The notes: generated from the sequence alone by a model not told the origin. Shown: positions 10,824 through 20,984, counted from the stretch's first letter. The stretch: DNA of 64,000 nt from Candidatus Harrysmithiimonas galli (GCA_904373265.1 CAJFEE010000016.1:1-64000), one strand, 5' to 3'. A program made the numbers and translations.

Positions 10824-11663
10824 ATGTCAAAAAACAACAAACCAATAAAAATTTATTTTTGTGGCGATTATGAAGAACGTATAGTAGAAGGAAAAGAGAT
10901 GAATCCAGCGGAAAATGAAAATTTACGACGTTGGAAAAAAAATAAAAAATTTATTAAGCAGTTGTCGCTTCATTTTATGATTGCAACTGTATCCGCTGTC
11001 GTTTTGGGTTTGCTTTTGGGCGGAATATGGCTACAAATGCTTGAAGCCAACGCAGTACTCCACCAAGTTAGCCCGGAAACGAAAGTGGACAAGCTGACTT
11101 ATGCTACGAAAAAACAAAAAGGTACTTTAGAAGCCTATCCGCTTTATGTTGTTCAAGGTGGAGTATTTATGCAGAAGTCTTCAGTGGAAAAGTTTAAAAA
11201 GCAGTTGAAAGATCAAACTCCGCTGCTTGTCTTTCAGAAAAATGAAAAGTATTATGTGCTTTTAAATGCATATGCTAAACATACACTGGAAAAATCTGAA
11301 ATTGAACGGCAGAATCAAGTGAGAGGAGTTCCTGTTTATGTGTATGCATCAGATCTGAGTGAAAAAGAAGTAACGGGGAATTTAACGGTTCTGCGTGAAC
11401 AAAGAAAAGCGGTATATGAAATATTAAAAGATATCCATGCTCAAAAAGGTTACTCTGAATCAAAATTTAAGCGCTGGCAGAGTATTTTTTCTGTAAATGG
11501 CTATTTAAGTGATAAGCAGTATGAGAATTTTTTAAATCGTATGCAGCAATATTTGGATTTATGTATTCAAAGTGAAGGGAAAGCCGTACAATCCTCCGAT
11601 TTTATGGAAATATTTTTTATCTATTATATATGGAATGAGTCGCTGGAGGTTGTAGAAATATAA
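10824..11663 (+). CDS. SPOR-domain membrane protein, SpoIIB-like by position
   Basis: Single TM segment, then YPLYVVQGGVFMQKSSVEKFKKQLKDQTPLLVFQKNEKYYVLLNAY (SPOR-like); lies between folC and radC, where B. subtilis encodes spoIIB. Confidence 0.7.
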   Translation: MSKNNKPIKIYFCGDYEERIVEGKEMNPAENENLRRWKKNKKFIKQLSLHFMIATVSAVVLGLLLGGIWLQMLEANAVLHQVSPETKVDKLTYATKKQKGTLEAYPLYVVQGGVFMQKSSVEKFKKQLKDQTPLLVFQKNEKYYVLLNAYAKHTLEKSEIERQNQVRGVPVYVYASDLSEKEVTGNLTVLREQRKAVYEILKDIHAQKGYSESKFKRWQSIFSVNGYLSDKQYENFLNRMQQYLDLCIQSEGKAVQSSDFMEIFFIYYIWNESLEVVEI

Positions 11664-11875
11664 AGATCGGTTTTATTCGTCTTTATAAAAAGAGCAAGAA
11701 ATAAGTTTCAAAATAAAAACGGCAAATTTTTGAAGAATTTTAATATGAAAAATTGATTTCACTTGTCCAAATGATGATTTTGATTTTTAAACTGTAGAGC
11801 ATCAAGAAAAATTTAATTAAATTTGTGTTTTTTTCTGATACAGTAAAGCTAAGAAATCAAAAAGGATGTGTGAAA

Positions 11876-12574
11876 ATGCAATTTGATTCAAATATTAAAT
11901 CAACGATTGCTTGTTTGCCATTTGATGAGAGACCACGTGAGCGCTTTTTACGGTTTGGAGAAAAAAATTTGACCAATGCAGAGCTGTTGGCGATTATATT
12001 GGGAACTGGAACAAAAAATGAATCGGCTGTGGATCTGGCGAAAAAGCTGTTGATTTATTATGGTGGCTTACATGGGTTAAAGGATAAATCATTGGAAGAA
12101 TTTATGAAAATTAAAGGGATTGGACAAGCAAAAGGGATGCAAGTTTTATCGGTTATTGAACTGGCAAAAAGATTAAATCAGTTAAGAGAAGAAGAACGTT
12201 ATATGGTTCGTTCTCCACAAGATGGAGCCAATTATTTATGGCATGAATTGCGAGAGGAAAAGCAAGAGAAGTTTGTTTGCTTGTATTTAAATGTAAAAAA
12301 TTATGTGATTGATAAGAAAACCATTTTTATTGGTTCATTGAATCACTCTGTTGTTCATCCACGTGAAATTTTTAAAGAGGCGATACGAAAATCTGCTGCA
12401 AGTATTATTTGTTTTCATAATCATCCTTCAGGAGATCCAACACCGTCCAAAGAGGATATTGAAGTGACTAAACGGTTGTTTGAGTGTGGGAAAATCATTG
12501 GTATTGATCTATTGGATCATATTATTCTCGGACAAAAAAGGTATGTAAGTTTAAAGGAAAAAGGTTACTTGTAA
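11876..12574 (+). CDS. radC: DNA repair protein RadC (JAB-family)
   Basis: RPRERFLRFGEKNLTNAELLAIILGTGT and HNHPSGDPTPSKED JAMM motif; start at 11876 preferred over 11825. Confidence 0.93.
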   Translation: MQFDSNIKSTIACLPFDERPRERFLRFGEKNLTNAELLAIILGTGTKNESAVDLAKKLLIYYGGLHGLKDKSLEEFMKIKGIGQAKGMQVLSVIELAKRLNQLREEERYMVRSPQDGANYLWHELREEKQEKFVCLYLNVKNYVIDKKTIFIGSLNHSVVHPREIFKEAIRKSAASIICFHNHPSGDPTPSKEDIEVTKRLFECGKIIGIDLLDHIILGQKRYVSLKEKGYL

Positions 12575-12889
12575 TACTGTTATTTTTTATGGTTATTCGA
12601 TATAATAGAAGCTAGACCTAGAAAAGCTGTTGTTTCATAAAAATGTATAACTTTCTCCAAATTTACTTGTCCTTGAAAAGATGGGTGGTGCCTCTAAGAA
12701 AAGTGACAATATAAGTTCGGAAAATCAATATTTTCTTTGGAAATATTTTAAAAAATACATCAATCAATTCATCTTTTCTGTTCCAAGCAAATTGAAACAA
12801 AAGAGAGCCTTATTCAGATAAGGTGTTGTGGCCATGCCTTTTGTTTCTTTAAATGTTAAAAGCTACAAACTTGAATATCATCGATTGGT

Positions 12890-12910
12890 TTGTAAAATTT
12901 TTACAAACTT
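12890..12910. repeat. Perfect 21-bp palindrome in the mreB leader
   Basis: GTTTGTAAAA-T-TTTTACAAAC, 10 bp arms; ACAAACTT also recurs at 12867-12874 and 12905-12912. Confidence 0.8.
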
Positions 12911-12972
12911 ACCATGAGAGATTGTTCAAGAATCTGATTGTTGGGAATGAATTTTTGGAGGGACAAAACAAA

Positions 12973-13971
12973 ATGTTTAAAACATTTTCAAAAGATTTAG
13001 GGATTGATTTAGGTACAGCAAATACATTGGTATATCAAAAAAATAAAGGTATTGTTGTTTGTGAACCCTCAATCGTTGCAATCGAACAAGCATCAGGAAA
13101 AATTATTGCTTATGGTAATGAGGCAAAGAAAATGATTGGAAAAACGTCAAAAGATATTCTTGTTATTCATCCAATGCGAGAGGGAGTTATCGCCAATTAT
13201 GAGATAACGGTTGAAATGTTAAAGCATTATATAAAAATAGCTGGGGAAAGAAGTGGTTTTATTCAAAACAAGCAGTCTGTTGTGATTTGTATTCCATCTG
13301 GGATCACTGGCGTAGAAGAAAGATCGGTTGTAGATGCAGTGAAACAAGCAGGAGCAAAGAAAGCTTCACTCATTGCAGAGCCTTTAGCAGCTGGACTTGG
13401 TGCTGGACTGCCTGTTTTTGAGGCGACTGGAAATATGGTAGTGGATATTGGAGGGGGAACAACAGAAGTTGCTGTTTTATCTTTAGGTGGTATTGTTACC
13501 AGTATGTCTGTCCGTAAGGCAGGAGATAGCATGGATGAAGCTCTTTCTCTTTATATTAGAAATCAATATGGAATGTTAATCGGACTTCAAAGTGCAGAAC
13601 AATTGAAAATTCAACTGGGCTGTGCAGATTTTTTCTTTGCACATGAGAGAATGCAGGTTCGTGGTAGAGATTTATTGACTGGTCTTCCCAAAACAGAAGA
13701 AATTACAGGAGAAGATGTGGTTTGGGCAATTGAAGATATTGTTCAGGATATTGTAGATGCTGTTAAATTGACCTTAGAAAAAACACCACCTGAGTTGGCA
13801 GCAGATATTATTGAACGAGGGATCGTATTGGTTGGTGGTGGTGCACTACTTAAGAATCTAGATCAAGTGATCTCACAAGCGGTTGGAATTCCGGTATGGG
13901 TTGCCGAAAATCCTATGGAATGTGTAGCTATCGGTGCCGGTCAGTCTTTGGAACATACGCATTTTTCATGA
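12973..13971 (+). CDS. mreB: Rod shape-determining protein MreB
   Basis: DLGIDLGTANTLVY, VDIGGGTTEVAV, LVGGGALL; start at 12973 with GGAGGG RBS. Confidence 0.96.
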   Translation: MFKTFSKDLGIDLGTANTLVYQKNKGIVVCEPSIVAIEQASGKIIAYGNEAKKMIGKTSKDILVIHPMREGVIANYEITVEMLKHYIKIAGERSGFIQNKQSVVICIPSGITGVEERSVVDAVKQAGAKKASLIAEPLAAGLGAGLPVFEATGNMVVDIGGGTTEVAVLSLGGIVTSMSVRKAGDSMDEALSLYIRNQYGMLIGLQSAEQLKIQLGCADFFFAHERMQVRGRDLLTGLPKTEEITGEDVVWAIEDIVQDIVDAVKLTLEKTPPELAADIIERGIVLVGGGALLKNLDQVISQAVGIPVWVAENPMECVAIGAGQSLEHTHFS

Positions 13972-14026
13972 GGATAAGGAACTGAAAAAGGTATATGAAA
14001 CAATTCCTTAAAGTAGAGGTGTAAGA

Positions 14027-14905
14027 ATGTCGAGGTTTTTTACAAATAAACGACTCATTATCCTATTATCCTCTGTTATTATTTTTGTCGGTTTAATTGG
14101 TTTTTCATTGGCAAATCATGAAAAAGTAACAACAGGAGAAAGCTTTATAAAAGATACAGTCGGTTGGATGCAGGGAATTTTTTCAAAGCCTGCGCAGTGG
14201 GTACAATCTATGGTAGATACCGTTGATCAGTTTAAAAATTTATATGAAGAAAATAAGCGTCTTAAAGCGCAATTGGAGAGTTATGTTTCAGATCAAGTAT
14301 TGCTTCGAGATTTGAAAGAAGAAAATCAAAAATTAAGCGATATATTGGGAATACAAGAGAAGCTTCGGGATAAAGAAGTGATTCATGCAACCGTAATTGC
14401 CAGAAATCCGGATCAATGGGATCAAGTGATTTTTATTAATAAAGGCAAGATGCATGGAATTGAACAAGATATGGCGGTTATCACACCAGAGGGGCTAATC
14501 GGTAAAATCAGTCAAGTTGCGGAATATACTTCTAAGGTACAGTTGCTGACAAGTGGTGATCGAACCAATCGGATTTCTGCATTGATTCAATCTGAGAAGC
14601 TTTTATATGGTGTACTTGAAGGAGATATTACACAGGAAGGTTATTTGTTGTTAAAGCATATACCAATTGATGGTAAAGTCCAAGAAGGAATGAATGTTTC
14701 AACGAGTGGTTTAGGTGGTGTATTTCCAAAAGGGCTATATATTGGAACAGTTGTGGATGCGTATACAGATGAACATGGATTGACGCAAACGGTTACCATA
14801 AAACCGGCTGCTGATTTTTATCGCGTTCAGGAACTTATCGTTGTGAAACGAACAATGGATGTTCCAGAAAAAATATTGACGGATCCGGAAGGTGGCGCGT
14901 CGTGA
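14027..14905 (+). CDS. mreC: Rod shape-determining protein MreC
   Basis: N-terminal TM, coiled coil, beta-rich C-terminal domain; follows mreB. Confidence 0.93.
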   Translation: MSRFFTNKRLIILLSSVIIFVGLIGFSLANHEKVTTGESFIKDTVGWMQGIFSKPAQWVQSMVDTVDQFKNLYEENKRLKAQLESYVSDQVLLRDLKEENQKLSDILGIQEKLRDKEVIHATVIARNPDQWDQVIFINKGKMHGIEQDMAVITPEGLIGKISQVAEYTSKVQLLTSGDRTNRISALIQSEKLLYGVLEGDITQEGYLLLKHIPIDGKVQEGMNVSTSGLGGVFPKGLYIGTVVDAYTDEHGLTQTVTIKPAADFYRVQELIVVKRTMDVPEKILTDPEGGAS

Positions 14906-15420
14906 TTCGTTATGTTGCTTTGCCACTTATTTTTTTATTTTTGTTTATCATGGAGTCTGTTTTTTTATTTTTTGTTCCAAGTTATGGACAGATAAATGAT
15001 TATATGATTGTTCCGCATTTTTTGTTTATTTCATTTGTCTTTAGTGCAATGTATTACCAACGGAATACAACATTGATTTATGCTTTTATTTTTGGAGCCA
15101 TTTTTGATATATTTTATACAAGTCTATTAGGTGTATATGCTTATTTATTTCCGCTTACGGTTTATTTGGTTTGCAAAGTCATGCAGCCTTTATATAAGAA
15201 ATTGGCCATTATTTTTGTCTTTACCCTGACAGGTATTATTTTTATTGAATTTTTGGTATTCGGTATTCAGAGTGCGGTTGGAAAAAGTTCGATAGGTATA
15301 GAAGAGTTTATGTATAATCGATTATGGCCAACTTTAGTGATCAATATTGTTTTTCTCCTATTGTTTAGTTATGGTTTGAAAAAAATTTTTGTGAAATTTT
15401 ATAAAATAGAAGATAAGTAA
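14902..15420 (+). CDS. mreD: Rod shape-determining protein MreD
   Basis: Polytopic 172-aa protein overlapping the mreC stop. Confidence 0.9.
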   Translation: MIRYVALPLIFLFLFIMESVFLFFVPSYGQINDYMIVPHFLFISFVFSAMYYQRNTTLIYAFIFGAIFDIFYTSLLGVYAYLFPLTVYLVCKVMQPLYKKLAIIFVFTLTGIIFIEFLVFGIQSAVGKSSIGIEEFMYNRLWPTLVINIVFLLLFSYGLKKIFVKFYKIEDK

Positions 15421-15438
15421 GGGGATTGAGGTGCAAAA

Positions 15439-16107
15439 ATGGAACAAACCGATTCACAATTCATGGTTATCAAAGGAACCAAGGATGGTTTAATGATATA
15501 TTTAGATGATCTTTGTTCCTATCAAGAGCTTTTTGATTTTTTAAATAAAAATAAAAACGAGAAAGGAATAGAAACGCAAAGTTTGGTTTCTGTAACCGTT
15601 CATACTGGGAATCGTTATTTGAATGAAGTGCAATGTGAAGAGATTAAGGCGGTACTTCGGAAAAATTATCATTTTTATGTGGAAGCTTTTGATAGCTATG
15701 TGATTTCGCTTTTGGAAGCCGAACAGATGTTGAGTGAAGCTGCAATTGAAAAAATGAGTGGTGTAGTTCGCTCAGGGCAGTCTGTATATGCACCAGGAGA
15801 TTTTTTGTTAATCGGTGATGTCAATCCAGGTGGTGAGATTGAGGCTGGAGGAAATATATATATATTAGGATCTCTAAGAGGAATTGCCAAGGCAGGTATA
15901 CATGGAAATCCGAACGCAATTGTAGTAGCAGCGAATTTTATACCATTACAGGTACATATTGCAGGTGTTATGGCACGTTCTAAAGAAACAGCAGATGCAA
16001 ATTCTTTATCTTCATTAACATTTGCATATTTAAATGAGGACAAACAAATAGAGATTCTTGGATTGCGGGAGTTTTTATCAGATCGAAGACGCAGACTGGG
16101 GAAATAA
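15439..16107 (+). CDS. minC: Septum site-determining protein MinC
   Basis: GVVRSGQSVYAPGDFLLIGDVNPGGEIEAGGNIYILGSLRGIAKAG C-terminal beta-helix motif. Confidence 0.95.
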   Translation: MEQTDSQFMVIKGTKDGLMIYLDDLCSYQELFDFLNKNKNEKGIETQSLVSVTVHTGNRYLNEVQCEEIKAVLRKNYHFYVEAFDSYVISLLEAEQMLSEAAIEKMSGVVRSGQSVYAPGDFLLIGDVNPGGEIEAGGNIYILGSLRGIAKAGIHGNPNAIVVAANFIPLQVHIAGVMARSKETADANSLSSLTFAYLNEDKQIEILGLREFLSDRRRRLGK

Positions 16108-16120
16108 GGAGGGTTTCATA

Positions 16121-16921
16121 ATGGGAGAATCAATTGTTATTACATCGGGAAAGGGCGGTGTTGGTAAAACGACAACAACAGCAAATATTGGGGTTGCACT
16201 CGCTCTAAATGGAAAAAAAGTTGTTCTTGTTGATACGGATTTTGGATTGAGAAATTTGGACGTGGTACTTGGTTTGGAAAACCGTGTGATTTATGATCTA
16301 TCCGATGTGTGCGAAGGAAAATGTAAAATTCAACAATCTATGATTAAAGATAAAAGATTTGAAGAATTATATTTAATCCCGGCTTCTCAGCAAAAAGATA
16401 AAAGTGCGGTAACACCAGAACAAATGAAAGAGGTTATTTTACAGTTGAAGCAGGATTTCGATTATGTTTTAATTGATTGTCCAGCGGGAATTGAACAAGG
16501 ATTTCAAAATGCGGTTGCTGGCGCTGATTGTGCGATTGTGATTGTGAGTCCGGATCCTTCATCTGTAAAGGATGCAGATAGAGTTATTGGAATATTAGAA
16601 AAATTAGAATACATACAACCACCGAAACTTTTAATTAATCGTGTTCGTCCACATATGATGCGTGCTCGAGATTCTTTGGATATTGAAGATATTATGCGCC
16701 TTTTATCGATTGAGTTACTTGGGATTGTAATCGACGATGATGATGTATTAAAGGCAGCTAAAGAGAAAGAACCCATTGTGATGAATCCTAAGTCCAGAGC
16801 ATCTATAGCTTATCGAAATATTGCCAGACGATTGCTCGGAGAATCTGTACCATTAATGAGTTTAAGTGAATCTGATGGGTTTGTGACGAAGGTTAAGAAA
16901 TTTTTTGGTATGAAAAAATAA
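16121..16921 (+). CDS. minD: Septum site-determining ATPase MinD
   Basis: GESIVITSGKGGVGKTTTTANIG deviant Walker A; C-terminal amphipathic helix SESDGFVTKVKKFFGMKK. Confidence 0.96.
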   Translation: MGESIVITSGKGGVGKTTTTANIGVALALNGKKVVLVDTDFGLRNLDVVLGLENRVIYDLSDVCEGKCKIQQSMIKDKRFEELYLIPASQQKDKSAVTPEQMKEVILQLKQDFDYVLIDCPAGIEQGFQNAVAGADCAIVIVSPDPSSVKDADRVIGILEKLEYIQPPKLLINRVRPHMMRARDSLDIEDIMRLLSIELLGIVIDDDDVLKAAKEKEPIVMNPKSRASIAYRNIARRLLGESVPLMSLSESDGFVTKVKKFFGMKK

Positions 16922-16946
16922 AATGAATTCATATTTGGTTAAACTG

Positions 16947-16997
16947 CAATGAAGAAGCGTTTCCTCAGATTGATAAGAGGGAATGCTTTTTTCATTG
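16947..16997 (+). terminator. Intrinsic terminator after minD
   Basis: CAATGAAGAAGCGTTTCCTC / GAGGGAATGCTTTTTTCATTG stem-loop. Confidence 0.75.
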
Positions 16998-17187
16998 ATT
17001 TGGCATAAAAAGATTTTATATCGATCTATTTAAGCTAAGCATTTTGGCAAGTTTAAAAATATAGATGAGAAAAATTCTCATCAATATGACTCAAAACAAA
17101 GTCTCAATTTGTGCTTTAAATACTAGCATAGTATATAGATTGTGAGCATAACATGTACAAAAGAATGTGGACAAAGGGTGAGCCAAA

Positions 17188-17865
17188 ATGAAGAAAAATC
17201 AAGTTTCGTCCGAAGAACAGATAAGTAAATTAACACTAGAAGAAAAAAAGAATAGTAAAAAATCCAATGGGGTTTTCTCCTTTCTTTTTCGTTTATTATT
17301 GTCTTTTATAATTTGTTTGCTTGGGTTGATCGCATTAAAAGGTGGATTTGGATTGCAGATTCATGAATGGACAAAAAAAGGTTTGGTTCATATTTATGGG
17401 CAACAGATTCATTTTATAAAGGTGAGAAATATGCTTGAAGAATACTTTGGTTCTGCCAATCTTGCCTTTTTTTTTCCTTCAGAACAGACAGATAAAGATA
17501 AGGAAAAAATAACTGAGGCGGTTTCCACACGCACTGTGACAAATTTTGATGAAACAAATACTGGAGTTCTGATTGAAACAGAATTGGATGCAGCGGTTGG
17601 CTCAGCAGTAGATGGAATTGTTATTTTTGCTGGAAAGAATGCAAAGAGCGGACAAACTGTTGTGATACAAGCCAAAGATGGTACAGAGTATTGGTACGGA
17701 GAGTTGTATGCACTACAATGTAAAATTTATGATAAGGTAACCAAAGACCAAATTGTGGGAATTGCGGGAGAAAAAGAAGGCAAAGAAGTCGGTCAATATT
17801 ATTTTGCGGTGAAGAAAGAAGGGGTATTTATTGATCCACAGCAGGTTTTACAGCTTGAGCCGTAA
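17188..17865 (+). CDS. spoIVFA: Stage IV sporulation protein FA (LytM/M23-like domain membrane protein)
   Basis: Single TM plus degenerate M23 domain; immediately precedes the SpoIVFB-like protease after minD. Confidence 0.82.
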   Translation: MKKNQVSSEEQISKLTLEEKKNSKKSNGVFSFLFRLLLSFIICLLGLIALKGGFGLQIHEWTKKGLVHIYGQQIHFIKVRNMLEEYFGSANLAFFFPSEQTDKDKEKITEAVSTRTVTNFDETNTGVLIETELDAAVGSAVDGIVIFAGKNAKSGQTVVIQAKDGTEYWYGELYALQCKIYDKVTKDQIVGIAGEKEGKEVGQYYFAVKKEGVFIDPQQVLQLEP

Positions 17866-18715
17866 AATTCGGCTACCAAAGCTAGAAGTTCATCCGTTGT
17901 TCTGGTTGATCGGTGCACTTTCTATTCTTACCGCGCAATTTGAATCGATTTTTATAATATTTATTCTTGTATTTTTACATGAGTGTGCGCATATTTTTAT
18001 GATGATGAAATATAAGTGGAAAATTCGAAGAATTATGCTTCTGCCATTTGGTGGTGTAGCAGAGACAGATGAATTTGCAACAAGACCATTTTATGAAGAT
18101 TGGTATGTTGTTTTGGCAGGGCCACTTTTTCATATTGCATTGGAGTTATTTTTTCAAATGTTGATTATTGGATTTCATGTCCCAACAGCAGAATTGGCGC
18201 TTTGGCGGGAAACCAATCAAATGATTTTATTGGTGAATTTGTTGCCGATTTATCCTTTAGACGGTGGACGAATTTTAACATTGGTGCTTGAGCAAAAATT
18301 TCCATATTATACTGTTTTTGTTTGGAGTGCGTGGTTTGGAATGGCCATCTGTATCATCTGTATTTTATTTTTTATTGTTTTTCATGCAACCAGCATCGGG
18401 AATATTTTTGTGTTTTTCTACCTGCTTGTTTACTTGTTTTTGATCTGGAGAAAGCGGATGTATATATTTTTACGTTTTTTATACATGCGTGTTGATCAAA
18501 AGAATATAAAAGATTTTCCATTAAAAACGATTTTTGCATGGTCAAATGAGCGGATGCTCCAAGTCTGTAAAAGATTTTATCGACCGGCTAATCATCAAAT
18601 TATTTTACAAGATACAAATGACCATAAGGAAGTGCCTGAATCGATCTTTTTAAAAGTCTACTTGTATCAAAGTTTTGAGCCAAAGACAGTGCGTGAGGCA
18701 AGAAAATATTTTTAA
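17855..18715 (+). CDS. spoIVFB: Site-2 intramembrane metalloprotease SpoIVFB (pro-sigma-K processing)
   Basis: FLHECAHIFMM (HExxH) and NLLPIYPLDGGRIL (NPxxDGG-like) motifs; TTG start uncertain (ORF opens at 17831). Confidence 0.85.
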   Translation: MSRKIRLPKLEVHPLFWLIGALSILTAQFESIFIIFILVFLHECAHIFMMMKYKWKIRRIMLLPFGGVAETDEFATRPFYEDWYVVLAGPLFHIALELFFQMLIIGFHVPTAELALWRETNQMILLVNLLPIYPLDGGRILTLVLEQKFPYYTVFVWSAWFGMAICIICILFFIVFHATSIGNIFVFFYLLVYLFLIWRKRMYIFLRFLYMRVDQKNIKDFPLKTIFAWSNERMLQVCKRFYRPANHQIILQDTNDHKEVPESIFLKVYLYQSFEPKTVREARKYF

Positions 18716-18777
18716 ATTGGATTTATTGAATCAAATGCGTTAAGCTGAGAAAAAGAAAGAAAAGAGTGTGGACAAAA

Positions 18778-20010
18778 ATGGACGTATATATTCAATTGAA
18801 CAGTATGTCTTCGCATATTGCTTATATGAATCAGGGTCGGCTTTCTTCTTATGTTGTTTTGTGTGAGGATGAACCAGTGGAATACGATATTTATATTGGA
18901 ATGATCGGTCAAAAAATTCCTGGGATGAATGCTTATATTGTTAAGTATAAAAAGAAAAAGGAAGCCTTATTAAAAAGAAAGGATATCCCAAAACCACTGC
19001 AATCACACTGTACGGAAGGTGCAAGAATTTTATTTCAAATTTTAAAACCAGGGTTAAATAAAAAAATGCCCTTAGTTACGATGAATATTCAATATCGCAG
19101 TCGTTTTTTGATCTGGATACCATATGAGTCTGGAATATTTATTTCTAAAAAGATTCCCAAAGAAATTCGTGTGCAAATCCATAAAAAACTGCAAGAACAG
19201 AAAAAAGAAGGCAAAGGCTGTCTTGTGGTTCGAACAGAAGCAAAACAAGTTTCCGATGAAGTACTTATGGCAGAATATTTACTTTTGAAACAAAAATGGC
19301 AAGTACATCAAAAGCGATTGACTGCCAAAGAAGCACCGCAACGCCTAACCAATACATGGGAACGTCTTGAAAATCATTTGTTGCTACAAAACCGTATACC
19401 TAAAAAAATAGTTGTAAATACCGCGAAATATAAGAAAAATTTGGCAAATCTTTTTCCTGATGCAGATTTATCTACATATTTGGGGAAAACGCCGTTATTT
19501 ATTTATAACCATATTGCTGAACAGTTGGAGCAAGCGTTAAAAAATACCGTTCAAGCTGAATCAAACGGAGTTCGGCTTATTTTTCATGAAACGGAGGCTG
19601 CTGTTTTTATCGATATAAATAGTGGTTCATCTTTTATGGAGAAAACGGTTGAGATGGCAGCTTTTGAAAATAATAAAGAAAGTATTCCTTTGCTTACAGA
19701 ACAAATTCGTTTAAGAAATTTAAGCGGTGTTATTTTTATTGATTTTATTAATATGAAAAAGAAAGAACATCAAGATGAAATTTTACGTCGTATGCGAAAA
19801 GCGTTTCAGAAAGAAGGTAAGCAAACTGAAATTTACGGTTTTACAGCACTCGGTTTTTTGGAGATGCGTCGCACGCGCGTTCAACGGCGGTTAAGTGAAA
19901 TTTTTTTGGAAAGTTGTTCAACTTGTAATGGGCAAGGCAGGATTTTCAAAGCTGACAAGAGTCATCTAGAAAGCGATGATTACAGTAAATCGATGCATAA
20001 TAAAACTTAA
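18778..20010 (+). CDS. rng: Ribonuclease E/G family protein
   Basis: VFIDINSGSSFMEKTVEMAAFENNKESIPLLTEQIRLRNLSGVIFIDFINM; CSTCNGQGR near C-terminus. Confidence 0.9.
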   Translation: MDVYIQLNSMSSHIAYMNQGRLSSYVVLCEDEPVEYDIYIGMIGQKIPGMNAYIVKYKKKKEALLKRKDIPKPLQSHCTEGARILFQILKPGLNKKMPLVTMNIQYRSRFLIWIPYESGIFISKKIPKEIRVQIHKKLQEQKKEGKGCLVVRTEAKQVSDEVLMAEYLLLKQKWQVHQKRLTAKEAPQRLTNTWERLENHLLLQNRIPKKIVVNTAKYKKNLANLFPDADLSTYLGKTPLFIYNHIAEQLEQALKNTVQAESNGVRLIFHETEAAVFIDINSGSSFMEKTVEMAAFENNKESIPLLTEQIRLRNLSGVIFIDFINMKKKEHQDEILRRMRKAFQKEGKQTEIYGFTALGFLEMRRTRVQRRLSEIFLESCSTCNGQGRIFKADKSHLESDDYSKSMHNKT

Positions 20011-20178
20011 GATGTAGAGTATATCAAATATTCATAATATCTTTTTAAACATTATTTTCTATATTCTATGTATATTCAATATATGAAAAACTATTTCTAG
20101 ATGGTTTTCAAAAAGATTGTGTTTTTGGAAGGATTTGATTGTAATTCCATTTTTATTTTAAAAGAAAACAGAAAAAAA

Positions 20179-20208
20179 TTGACGGTTCGCTATTTTTTAT
20201 GTTAACAT
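20179..20208 (+). promoter_or_regulatory. Candidate sigma-A promoter for rplU operon
   Basis: TTGACG, 18-nt spacer, extended -10 TGTTAACAT. Confidence 0.55.
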
Positions 20209-20214
20209 GTACTT

Positions 20215-20325
20215 TGTTATGATTTGTAGCACCAATGCTACAACCGCTCATACAAGGTTTGAAACATGAAGTTTTGTTCATGTACCGAAAATGGCGAGTC
20301 TGAGTTGAAATAGGGAGGTGCAAAT
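20215..20325 (+). promoter_or_regulatory. Candidate ribosomal protein L21 leader RNA
   Basis: Structured 5' UTR upstream of rplU: GTAGC-N6-GCTAC and CATGAA-N6-TTCATG hairpins; assignment rests mainly on position. Confidence 0.45.
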
Positions 20326-20634
20326 ATGTACGCAATCATTGAAACAGGCGGGAAGCAAGTTCGTGTGGAAGAAGGACAAACCATCTTTGTTGAAAAGTTG
20401 GATGTTGCTCAAGGAGAAGTTGTAACATTTGATAAAGTTTTATTTGTTGGTGGAGAGAACGTAAAGGTCGGAAGTCCAGTTGTAGAGGGAGCGACAGTAA
20501 CGGCTAAAGTTGAAAAGCAAGGTCGTGCGAAGAAAATTATCGTTTTCAAATATAAAGCAAAAAAGAACTACCGCAAAAAACAAGGTCATCGCCAGCCGTA
20601 TACAAAATTGATTATTGAAAAGATCAATGCGTAA
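20326..20634 (+). CDS. rplU: 50S ribosomal protein L21
   Basis: [18 protein letters not shown] ... [19 protein letters not shown]. Confidence 0.98.
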   Translation: MYAIIETGGKQVRVEEGQTIFVEKLDVAQGEVVTFDKVLFVGGENVKVGSPVVEGATVTAKVEKQGRAKKIIVFKYKAKKNYRKKQGHRQPYTKLIIEKINA

Positions 20635-20648
20635 TTTGAGGCTGATAA

Positions 20649-20984
20649 ATGATTCAAGTTCGATTGAAACGAAATCAAAATCATGAGATTATGGCATTTA
20701 CTGTTTCTGGACATGCAAATTCTGCACCACATGGTGAAGATTTGGTTTGTGCAGGTGTTTCTGCCGTTACATTTGGAACGATCAATGCAATTTATGCACT
20801 GGTTACAAAGGATATTATAGTAAAGCAAAAAGATTCTGGATTTATCAGTTGTAAACTGCCAATGAATTTATCGAATGAGGGATTTCAAAAAGTACAGTTG
20901 CTTTTGGAGAGTATGATCATCATGCTGAAACAAATGGAGCAAACAAATGAAAGACAGTATATTGAATTTATAGATGAAGTATAG
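20649..20984 (+). CDS. prp: Ribosomal-processing cysteine protease Prp (YsxB)
   Basis: [20 protein letters not shown] motif; located between rplU and rpmA. Confidence 0.93.
   Translation: MIQVRLKRNQNHEIMAFTVSGHANSAPHGEDLVCAGVSAVTFGTINAIYALVTKDIIVKQKDSGFISCKLPMNLSNEGFQKVQLLLESMIIMLKQMEQTNERQYIEFIDEV

Noticed and set aside
12853-12972. 40-aa in-frame N-terminal extension of mreB
   Set aside because: No RBS at the upstream ATG, it spans the 21-bp palindrome, and mreB has a good GGAGGG RBS before the ATG at 12973.
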